Positions 45,620 through 52,866 of a DNA stretch of 64,000 nt are shown here, in pieces; position 1 is the stretch's first letter; each line of letters begins with the position of its first letter. The DNA comes from Pedobacter frigoris (GTDB lineage: Bacteria; Bacteroidota; Bacteroidia; Sphingobacteriales; Sphingobacteriaceae), in the NCBI RefSeq assembly GCF_005116445.1, contig NZ_SWBQ01000002.1:620001-684000 (forward strand), read 5' to 3'. The notes below the pieces were generated by a model. It ran no database searches. It was not told where the DNA came from and saw nothing but the letters and a program-made list of their open reading frames with translations. The translations under genes and the position numbers were made by a program.

Positions 45620-46468
45620 TTAATAAGACTGTTTGCTGTCGCCTGTTTCCAAGCCGGAAACATGACCGGAAAGGTTCTCTGAGCTCATATGGATCTGAGA
45701 AGGCGTATAGCCGAAAAAATGCTTGAATTCATGGATAAAATGGGACTGGTCGAAATAACCGTAGCGATAGATGATTTCCTGCCAATCGGAAGTTGCCGTA
45801 TCTTTCAAAAATTTATTCACCTGATTAAAACGAACAACTCTGCTGAACATTTTAGGCGATAATCCTACCTGTTCCTTAAAATGATGTTCAAGCGAACTTT
45901 TCGACATATTGGAAAGGCTGTATAAATCCATAATTGGCAGGTTCCCATTATGGATCATGATCTGATGGCAGGCATGGGCGATCCTGTCTGTATTAAGACT
46001 TTCATTCTTTTTCAACTGTCCTATTAACCAGTCTTCGAGCAATTTTAAGACATAAATGGGATCATCAGCATCATCTTCCATTCTCCGACACAGCGTATTG
46101 ATCTGACTTCCCAGCATATCGGAAATCAAAGTACATTCATTGAGCAATAGTTGTTGTGGTATTCCCAGAATTTTAAAAGCACCAAAAGGTTTGAACATCG
46201 CGTAAATCATCGAGGCAGATGATGTGGTGAGGTGATGGTGACGATCTAACTGTCCGGTAAAATTGAAGCGGACATTATAATATTTATTACGTTCTGAATT
46301 ATATAAAAAATGTTCCTCGTCCAGGATAAAAGTCAGTACACCATGTCCTACCGGAAATAAATCCAGTTCCATTTGTTCTCGCTCTCGCTGGCCGCCTACA
46401 CTTGAATGCATGTATACTTGAACATAGGGTTGCAGGACAGGATGCGGTATGTAAACAATAGTATGCAT
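45620..46468 (-). CDS. AraC-family transcriptional regulator
   Basis: 282 residues: an N-terminal DUF6597-like domain (HTIVYIPHPVLQPYVQVYMHSS; LFPVGHGVLTFI) and a C-terminal AraC helix-turn-helix pair (IMDLYSLSNMSKSSLEHHFKEQVGLSPKMFSRVVRFNQV and YRYGYFDQSHFIHEFKHFFGYTPSQ). Ligand unknown. It is 138 bases upstream of the OmpA-family start and is the likely regulator of the downstream surface genes. Confidence 0.88.
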   Translation of the reverse strand: MHTIVYIPHPVLQPYVQVYMHSSVGGQREREQMELDLFPVGHGVLTFILDEEHFLYNSERNKYYNVRFNFTGQLDRHHHLTTSSASMIYAMFKPFGAFKILGIPQQLLLNECTLISDMLGSQINTLCRRMEDDADDPIYVLKLLEDWLIGQLKKNESLNTDRIAHACHQIMIHNGNLPIMDLYSLSNMSKSSLEHHFKEQVGLSPKMFSRVVRFNQVNKFLKDTATSDWQEIIYRYGYFDQSHFIHEFKHFFGYTPSQIHMSSENLSGHVSGLETGDSKQSY

Positions 46469-47154
46469 TTAATAAAAATACGTATTAAATTATATCTTTT
46501 AGATTTAACGTACTATACAGTATGCCTTACATCAACCAATGATGTTCTTTTTGTATATTATCAGTTTGGTTTACTTGCCATATCCACCGGATTTTATTGC
46601 GCATATTCAGGAACATGCTACAGTTGGGAAATATATTTTTGGGAACAGCACTAACCCTATCATTCCTTTGGGCCCGTCAACAAAATACAGGCGCGAATAA
46701 CAGTAGAAACTCTTCAAGCGAGTCAAGAACTGTCGGATACGTGATGGATATGAAGTTCTCTCCCGACGAAAAACTTAAGGTTCTTTTCAATATCAATTAT
46801 CTCTAGTTATCATAGTAGGAATTATGCAGGATGTAATAAACTCCAGTAGTTAGTTCATTGTTATTTATGCGTGTATTTTTTTTGATGGTTATATATGGCA
46901 TCTGTCCGGAATAAAATACTATACTGATTATCAATAAATTATAATGAACGAGTAACATATATGTAACAATGCAACGTCGCCGTATAATGATGAGTTACCT
47001 ATTGCAAAATATAAGATCAGTGGCACAGCACTTGAGAAAGAGCAGATGACTTTCTTAACTTTGAAAATCACGGAGATTCTCAAACGCTTAAAAATCCTGT
47101 TCCTGAAAAGAAACTGCACACCCTTCCGACGGGGAATCAACGGCTATTTTGGCA
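46469..47154. other. 686-base stretch without a convincing gene
   Basis: Between the AraC gene and the frameshifted lipoprotein gene. Short plus-strand frames exist (53 codons at 46539-46700; 69 codons at 46597-46806), overlapping one another, with no recognisable motif or start signal. The stretch may be degraded coding sequence, regulatory DNA for the AraC gene, or both. No RNA gene seen. Confidence 0.5.
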
Positions 47155-47663
47155 TTATTTCTCTGTGAATGGAATACGGAAAACCCCATCGGTAACCAAT
47201 ATTTTTTTATTAGTCTGGCTACTAGTGGCAGTAAAGCTAAAAGTGCCTTCCATTGCAGAATCATCAATTTTTGTAATTACTATTTCACCATTTCTGCCCC
47301 CCAGATGCCAATATCATCATTGGTCATCAGGTCTGCCGCTTTGTTATCCGATAAGGCTATGTGCTTGCCAGCTTCCAGACCCCTCATGTCTAAATAAAAT
47401 CCAATGGATTCACCATTGTGCTCGCCCTGAATTCTCTTTGAAGTGCTTTTGTCAACTGGCATCATGGCCGAAGCTACCCAATCCTTGCCGTCCAGCTTTG
47501 CACTCATCCAATAGCCGTTTTTCGTGGTGGACACGAAACCAGGGCTATTCGTTTTTACCGTATTTTGTATTTCGTCTCTCAAATTTTTTGCATCACTTTG
47601 TTGTTTATTCTGGCATGCTGAAAACACGCAGATGCATCCGATTGTTATCGCTGAAAATCTCAT
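47155..47663 (-). pseudogene. DUF6252-like lipoprotein gene broken by a frameshift in a G6 tract
   Basis: From the ATG at 47663 the frame gives a lipoprotein (CVFSACQNKQQ) with a DUF6252-like start (GYWMSAKLDGKDWVASAMMP) and stops early at 47280-47282. The next frame continues with ITKIDDSAMEGTFSFTATSS and VTDGVFRIPFTEK up to the stop at 47155-47157. That tail matches the ending of the relative at 48.5-49.0 kb (ITKFKDQTADGTMNATVTSTV). The shift falls at a run of six G on the coding strand (C6 at 47297-47302); seven would restore a reading frame of about 170 codons. Could be a genuine pseudogene, a phase-variable switch or a sequencing error. It overlaps or adjoins the next gene upstream. Confidence 0.8.
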
Positions 47664-47695
47664 AATGATATTGTTAAATTGGCTTGATTTAATTC

Positions 47696-48361
47696 TCATG
47701 GTATAATCTTAAGTGTAAAAGTAATTTCCTCTTTCAGACCTATAAACCTTATCCCCCTAATCGTATTATCTGCCATAATTGCAGCGTAGTAGAAGTAATA
47801 GATTCCATTATAGTGATACCCATAGTAGAACATAGCTGAAGTCCTGGAATAGGTATAAGTGATACCGCCCGAATAACTTCCACCATCTATTAATACTTTC
47901 TTACCCGGAAAAAAATGAAGCGCTGGATTACCACCTACGCCATCATATAACCCTTGCCATATCGTTCCATCTAATACCTGGTCTGCAACTTTGTTAAGTT
48001 CCAGATACCTGAAAAGCCTATTGGGATCTGAACACTGTATATTTGTAAACCGTTCACCTGTAATGTTGGTCTTTAATGTAACCTTCGGTAATTCAATGAT
48101 GAGTTGCTTTTTTTCAATTTTCCATGTTCCTGTTTCAGGAATAAGAATGCCATGCAAAAATGTTAACGTACCATCATCCTTAAAGGAAATAACGTAAGGT
48201 TGTTGAAGTTTACCACCCGTTTCTATAAACTCTCCTGACCATGTTGTATTTTTAAATAAAGGAGTATAGTCCGGCTCCGCATCTTCTTTGCTTTTTTTAC
48301 AGCCTGATGCCACAAACAACAAAGCCATTATAAACAGTAATAAAAAGATTAGATTTTTCAT
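47696..48361 (-). CDS. Lipoprotein with two lipocalin-like domains
   Basis: 221 residues. Lipoprotein signal (LFVASGCKKSKED), then two beta-rich halves each starting with a related motif: FKNTTWSGEFIETGGK and LDGTIWQGLYDGVGG. The first ends GTWKIEKKQLIIELP, typical of small lipocalin-like or META-like domains. Function unknown. Its stop is beside the alternative upstream start of the frameshifted gene (ATGA), so the two are likely one operon. Confidence 0.7.
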   Translation of the reverse strand: MKNLIFLLLFIMALLFVASGCKKSKEDAEPDYTPLFKNTTWSGEFIETGGKLQQPYVISFKDDGTLTFLHGILIPETGTWKIEKKQLIIELPKVTLKTNITGERFTNIQCSDPNRLFRYLELNKVADQVLDGTIWQGLYDGVGGNPALHFFPGKKVLIDGGSYSGGITYTYSRTSAMFYYGYHYNGIYYFYYAAIMADNTIRGIRFIGLKEEITFTLKIIP

Positions 48362-48391
48362 CAGTATATATTTTTTATAGGTTATGAAGCT

Positions 48392-48436
48392 ATCATAAGC
48401 ATATTCATTGCTGTTTGTAAGTAGTATGCTTATGAT
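48392..48436 (-). terminator. Inverted repeat after the 48.5-49.0 kb lipoprotein gene, possible terminator
   Basis: 12-bp perfect arms (ATCATAAGCATA/TATGCTTATGAT) around a 21-base loop, 63 bases after the upstream gene's stop and 31 bases before the next start. The stem is weak in GC and lacks a long T run. Confidence 0.4.
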
Positions 48437-48499
48437 GGTTTCATTGTACTGTTAATTTATTTATTAAGGCTATGAAGCTTCAGTAACTATTGTGAGATT

Positions 48500-49009
48500 T
48501 TACATTAATATTTTTTTAACAGGCATATTTTTAAATTCACCAGTTAATGTGTAGGTTTTCTTATTAACGGTAGAGGTAACTGTGGCATTCATCGTTCCAT
48601 CAGCGGTTTGATCTTTGAATTTGGTAATTATAAACTTCCCCTGAAAAAAAGATAAGGCTCCTGGTATTTTACTCTGATCAGAAGTTAAAAATAATGTAGC
48701 GGTTCCACTTCCATAAGGAGGTTCATTTTTCACTACATAATCTCCCTGGATAGCTCCCTTAATGTTTATGGTCAGGGAATATTTTGTATCCGGGCTGTTT
48801 AATACCATCGACAGTTCGTTGTTAGACTGTCCGATAATGGCATTCGTACAATTGTTGGTGTAGCTTGCAAAAGCGTTGCCTGCTTCGGTAATGGTTATGG
48901 TATAACCGCATTCCTCATCTTTGGGGGTACCCTTGTCATTGTCTTTACAGCCAAATATGATGGCTACAGAAAGAAATATTAATGCTGAAATTCTTTTATG
49001 GTTATTCAT
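48500..49009 (-). CDS. DUF6252-like lipoprotein
   Basis: 169 residues with lipoprotein signal (AIIFGCKDNDKG). Beta-rich with Asn/Thr-rich strands; the end (GKFIITKFKDQTADGTMNATVTSTVNKK) matches the DUF6252-type pattern I-T-x-x-D-x-x-x-x-x-G-T. It is an intact relative of the frameshifted gene at 47.2-47.7 kb. Function unknown. Confidence 0.7.
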   Translation of the reverse strand: MNNHKRISALIFLSVAIIFGCKDNDKGTPKDEECGYTITITEAGNAFASYTNNCTNAIIGQSNNELSMVLNSPDTKYSLTINIKGAIQGDYVVKNEPPYGSGTATLFLTSDQSKIPGALSFFQGKFIITKFKDQTADGTMNATVTSTVNKKTYTLTGEFKNMPVKKILM

Positions 49010-49060
49010 ATGTTTTCTTTTTAAAATATTTAAATATTCATGAATTCAATAGCTGAAAGA

Positions 49061-49516
49061 TCATATACGCTTGATGTTTGAAGCGATAATAAGGCAAAAA
49101 GAAATAACAGTAGTGAGCATCCGAATGGTATGTAAGTACCACCATTTGTCCCTTAGTAACATCCAGTTATCCGGGACGTGATGTTTATCCCAGGTCATTA
49201 CAATGGTATTGATCGGCTGATTACCAAATTTTGTAATCAGGCCGCCTGCAATTAAAAGGGATGCTGAGATTAACAAGGTTAAAAAAACAGCCTGGTTTTG
49301 CTTTTGCATAAATGCAGCTGTCAAGGTTAAAATAATAGTAATCAGGCCAAGTATAGGCATAAGTGTGTTTAAAGCATTAATCGAACTTTGCAATTGCTCA
49401 ACGTAAGTTTCAGCAGACAAATGCTTTGGGTTATAGCCGATCCATATGCCAAAAAGTGTTCCTGCCATTAATCCGGACAGCAAAAGATTGAAAAATTTGA
49501 TGATCAATAGGTTCAT
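49061..49516 (-). CDS. DUF1772 membrane protein (anthrone oxygenase-like)
   Basis: 151 residues, four membrane helices. The family motif is clear: FGNQPINTIVMTWDKHHVPDNWMLLRDKWWYLHTIRMLTT (conserved N-x-P-x-N, W and L-R-x-x-W-x-x-x-H-x-x-R). DUF1772 proteins include anthrone-oxidising enzymes, but most are of unknown function. It lies between two lipoprotein genes on the same strand with short gaps, probably part of the same unit. Confidence 0.85.
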   Translation of the reverse strand: MNLLIIKFFNLLLSGLMAGTLFGIWIGYNPKHLSAETYVEQLQSSINALNTLMPILGLITIILTLTAAFMQKQNQAVFLTLLISASLLIAGGLITKFGNQPINTIVMTWDKHHVPDNWMLLRDKWWYLHTIRMLTTVISFCLIIASNIKRI

Positions 49517-49527
49517 GCCTTTCTAAT

Positions 49528-50418
49528 TTATGGTTTGCAGGTATAGACATATGTTTCGTTAAAAGTGGCTGTCTGCCCACTTTGAATATTTTTATTGGTG
49601 TAAGTTTTAGTTATCGGGAAGCCTTTTTCATTGTAGGTATATTTCATCGTTCTGCTACTCTGGTCATTGAAGTTAAAATCGAGCGGATTATTCTGGCTCA
49701 GTGCCACAATCAATGGTTCTGGCTCGCTTATATTCCATCGGGTGGGTAATATGAACTTCCAGTATGCCATAGCTGAATAAGGATTAGGTTTGTCATCATA
49801 AGCAGAGATAGTAATCAAAGTTACCGCATCACGGGGGCCAGTAGTTAACTCGTACTTAATGCTGGTTACGTTGCCCTTATCATTATATGTAATGGTAAGC
49901 ATCCATTCCCAATCGCCAGGCTGTGGTGAGGTCTCTTCTACCTTAACGAGTTTACCTTTACTCCAGGTAAAAACGTGGTCCTCATAATCGGGGATAGTAG
50001 TAGACACCTGATTATGGATTTTAGTAAGGCTCAATCGTGCGGTAGTGGGAAGCGTTTGCGGAAAACCATCACGATTAAACCCATATGTGGTGGTTAATAT
50101 AGAAGGATCACCAGCTGAATTAAACTGATGAAATGCAATCGAGCTCACGGCACTATCCAATGGGTTACCTATCTCCGCACGGGTTATTTTAACATCAGAT
50201 AACCCGGTAGACTCATAAGAGACTATCCGGCTGTTGTTATCATACTTGTAATTGTTATTGAAACCGTAAGTTCCGGTCCAGTTGGTCTGGTAACTTTGAA
50301 TCAGACAATCTTTAGCAGCACTTGCCAATACTGGTGTGACTGACGGAGGGTTGTTTTTTTTACACCCGGTCAGCATACCCAGAAAAATAACTGAACTTAC
50401 TAAAACGATATGTTTCAT
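49528..50418 (-). CDS. Lipoprotein with YD/DUF4595-like repeats
   Basis: 296 residues; lipoprotein signal (GMLTGCKKNN). The sequence has YD-type repeats YKYDNNSRIVSYES, ITYNDKGNVTSIKYE, and YTYNEKGFPITKTYTNK, and ends in a Cys-Lys-Pro tail. Same general type as the lipoprotein at 42.4-43.2 kb. Upstream is the second AraC regulator, 56 bases away, which could control it and the DUF1772 gene (12 bases downstream). Confidence 0.75.
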   Translation of the reverse strand: MKHIVLVSSVIFLGMLTGCKKNNPPSVTPVLASAAKDCLIQSYQTNWTGTYGFNNNYKYDNNSRIVSYESTGLSDVKITRAEIGNPLDSAVSSIAFHQFNSAGDPSILTTTYGFNRDGFPQTLPTTARLSLTKIHNQVSTTIPDYEDHVFTWSKGKLVKVEETSPQPGDWEWMLTITYNDKGNVTSIKYELTTGPRDAVTLITISAYDDKPNPYSAMAYWKFILPTRWNISEPEPLIVALSQNNPLDFNFNDQSSRTMKYTYNEKGFPITKTYTNKNIQSGQTATFNETYVYTCKP

Positions 50419-50474
50419 AGTTCAAAATTCCGTTAAAATCCCACAATACGCATAGTAGAAAACCGACGTTTTAT

Positions 50475-51293
50475 CTAAACAGCGAAGTCCTCACACGCAA
50501 AATCACTTGGGTTTACGCCTAAAAAACTTTGAAAAGTTCTGATAAGGTGCATTTGATCATAATAATTAAATTTATAGGCCAGAGACGTCCAGCTTTGATC
50601 AGGGAAGTTCATCCTATCATACAGGAGGTTTTCAAAACGGGTCATATTGCTGTATAACTTGGGCGTAGTACCGATTTCTTTTACAAAATTCCGTTCCAGT
50701 TGTCTTTCTGATAAACAAACCTGCTGTAGGAAAGTGGTGATATTTGCTGGTGCTTTAGCTGATGAAATCAGGGTAACCATATGATCTACTTGTTTTGAGG
50801 CTCTGATTTTAGTATGCTTTAATAACAATCCCAACAAATAAGGTTCTACGATTTGGATACACTTGTAAATGTTTATGCAGCCCATTAGCCTCTGAGTTAC
50901 TTCTTTAAAAAAAGAGTGTACCAATTCACCATTGACCGTCTGATTGCAAAAAAGGTTTGCCGGCATACCTAATAAACGATATAAACCTGTAGGCTTAAAT
51001 CTAATGCTAAAAGAAACAAATTGTCCGGATATGGTTATGGTATATTTTTTATGTGTACGGGCCCCACGTATGGTACATCTTTCAAATGATTCCAACGCTT
51101 TGGTATGGCAGTTCACCGTATCAAAGGGGTCACCCAGGAAAAAATCAACGGACGCTCCCACACGAAAAGGCATAGCTTTAATCAGAGGCTGGCAATCAGG
51201 TACACTTATTGCCCTGAATACATATTCGGATATATAAGGTTGAAGAACGCTGGTTGGATTCTTCTTCTCTACGACTGAAACAAGCTGGTCCAT
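50475..51293 (-). CDS. AraC-family transcriptional regulator
   Basis: 272 residues from the ATG at 51293 (in-frame ATG at 51335 adds 14). N-terminal domain of the DUF6597-like type (LQPYISEYVFRA; RVGASVDFFLGDPF) and C-terminal AraC helix-turn-helix pair (QQVCLSERQLERNFVKEIGTTPKLYSNMTRFENLL; AYKFNYYDQMHLIRTFQSFLGVNPSDF). Related to the AraC gene at 45.6-46.5 kb; the two bracket a group of lipoprotein genes. Confidence 0.87.
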   Translation of the reverse strand: MDQLVSVVEKKNPTSVLQPYISEYVFRAISVPDCQPLIKAMPFRVGASVDFFLGDPFDTVNCHTKALESFERCTIRGARTHKKYTITISGQFVSFSIRFKPTGLYRLLGMPANLFCNQTVNGELVHSFFKEVTQRLMGCINIYKCIQIVEPYLLGLLLKHTKIRASKQVDHMVTLISSAKAPANITTFLQQVCLSERQLERNFVKEIGTTPKLYSNMTRFENLLYDRMNFPDQSWTSLAYKFNYYDQMHLIRTFQSFLGVNPSDFACEDFAV

Positions 51294-51481
51294 AAGCAAG
51301 AACTTTCTACAAGATACAAAAAAAGTATTTCGCATGTAAGGCTATACATTGAGTATTATTGTCTTTGGCATTTTCTTCGCTCCCTTTGTATGACTGTCTT
51401 CTGTTCCGCCATCGGCTATTACATTCGTCACAGAAATAAACACAGTTAAGTAATGTAATTAAATATGCACCAGCCTCTAAT

Positions 51482-51515
51482 GGGCAAGCACGGTAAAATA
51501 TTCGCTTGCCCTTTT
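51482..51515 (+). terminator. Orphan terminator-like hairpin
   Basis: 8-bp GC-rich stem GGGCAAGC/GCTTGCCC with a 14-base loop, followed by TTTT on the plus strand. It has the shape of an intrinsic terminator, but no plus-strand gene precedes it in this gap. Confidence 0.55.
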
Positions 51516-51728
51516 ATCCGATTCTCGCCGATCATTTTATGCTCCGCGATCAACTTTACTTAAAAAGCATTTAGCCAGATTTAAGATGTTTGTTATCTGA
51601 TCTTGGTAAGAATTGGAGCATGAAAGCACATCAATGATTATTGAAGAATTGATGTTGAACGACATAAATTGTAATCTGTCTATGCTTAAGAGTTGTTGGT
51701 CGTAAACAATTCATTAAAAAGATTTAGG

Positions 51729-51755
51729 TATTTATTTTAGCTCCTAAAATAAATA
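51729..51755. promoter_or_regulatory. Dyad symmetry directly before the PKD lipoprotein start
   Basis: TATTTATTTTAG, a CTC centre, and the exact complementary arm CTAAAATAAATA. It ends three bases before the ATG at 51759. May be an operator or an RNA hairpin occluding the start; both are inference. Confidence 0.5.
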
Positions 51756-51758
51756 TTT

Positions 51759-52631
51759 ATGCTACAACCATTCTTAAAACAGACAAACATTTTATTGCCA
51801 TTAACATTTATACTTTTTTGCTGTGCATGCAAAAAGAAAAAGATTGTAATTACTGAAGAGGAATATCAGGCGCCTACCGTGGCATTTACTTGGAATACCA
51901 TACCAGATAATCCAAACCAAGTATATTTTACCAACAAAAGTACTAAGGCCGATAGTTATCGTTGGAGCTTTGGCGATGGCACCACTTCTACCGATCCTAA
52001 TCCGGCTAAAGTAACCTATTCAACTCCGGGCACTTATGAAGTAATGCTTACCGCAGTTTATCGAGGTAAATCATCATTTGTTAAGAAAAGCATTGTCATT
52101 GTAGCAGATACAGACCAACCTGTAGCGAGATTCTCTTACGCATACAAAGACAATAAAACCTATCCGCCTACTACTATCATCTTAACCAACGAGTCGGTAA
52201 ACTCTAATTTTTTTGAATGGCAGATCAATGGATCAACAGTCAATTCTACCAACCCAATTGGCACGGAGCAAATGCAATGTAGCACCCCTGGTAATTATAC
52301 AGTTAAACTTTTTGCCATGAAAGGAAATAAGCGCTCTGTGGTATTTGAAGAAACCATTGCGATTGTAGCTGATCCAAATCCAATTGCCAGCTTCATTCCT
52401 GATGGTTGGATTTCCACCAGAAAAGTTGGTGAAGAAGTTGTTTTTTTAAACACATCAAAAAATAGCAATAGTTGGGAATGGAGTTTTGGCACTAACGGTC
52501 CAACTGCCATTACAGATGAACATGCGATAGTTAAATTTACTAATCCTGGAACTTATGAAGTTAAACTGGTTGCAAAAAGAGATCAACTTACTTCTGCGCC
52601 TTATAAAGTTACCATGAAAATTATTCCCTAA
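51759..52631 (+). CDS. Lipoprotein with three PKD-like domains
   Basis: 290 residues; lipoprotein signal (FCCACKKKK). Three PKD-type immunoglobulin-like domains at about 40-115, 120-200 and 205-290. The first is most typical (YRWSFGDGTTSTDPNPAKVTYSTPGTYEVMLTA), the third keeps WEWSFGTNG and FTNPGTYEVKLVA, and the second has WQINGS in place of the WDFGDG motif. Probably surface-exposed and adhesive or structural. A single gene with a strong terminator. Confidence 0.85.
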   Translation: MLQPFLKQTNILLPLTFILFCCACKKKKIVITEEEYQAPTVAFTWNTIPDNPNQVYFTNKSTKADSYRWSFGDGTTSTDPNPAKVTYSTPGTYEVMLTAVYRGKSSFVKKSIVIVADTDQPVARFSYAYKDNKTYPPTTIILTNESVNSNFFEWQINGSTVNSTNPIGTEQMQCSTPGNYTVKLFAMKGNKRSVVFEETIAIVADPNPIASFIPDGWISTRKVGEEVVFLNTSKNSNSWEWSFGTNGPTAITDEHAIVKFTNPGTYEVKLVAKRDQLTSAPYKVTMKIIP

Positions 52632-52691
52632 TTGGTTTAATTAATTGAGCTAACTCAGCTTAGTAAATACAAATTGACTGTTATTTTAATT

Positions 52692-52730
52692 TAAAAAGCT
52701 CCAAAACACTACCTGTTTTGGAGCTTTTTA
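52692..52730 (+). terminator. Rho-independent terminator after the PKD lipoprotein gene
   Basis: 16-bp perfect stem (TAAAAAGCTCCAAAAC and its complement) with a 7-base loop, the stem ending in TTTTTA. May also terminate the convergent TPR-protein gene, which ends at 52867. Confidence 0.85.
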
Positions 52731-52866
52731 GTCGTAAAATTAATTTATCACAACTATTAATTATTATTGTTGTCTGGCGGATAGCAAGTATCTCCAATGA
52801 TAAGATAAGGCACTAAAATATATCAAAGAGTTTCTTCACTTTACATCCGACAATTAGACCACATGG

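Larger units (their letters stand above)
51294..51758. other. 465-base divergent intergenic region
   Basis: Between the AraC gene and the plus-strand PKD lipoprotein gene. It holds a plus-oriented terminator-like hairpin (51482-51515) with no gene before it, and a 12-bp dyad (51729-51755) directly before the PKD start. No protein-coding frame of support; two short frames only. Confidence 0.6.

Noticed and set aside
46539..46806. Overlapping plus-strand frames of 53 and 69 codons
   Set aside because: They overlap in different frames, have no motif or start signal, and neither looks like a known protein; kept only as a note on the gap.
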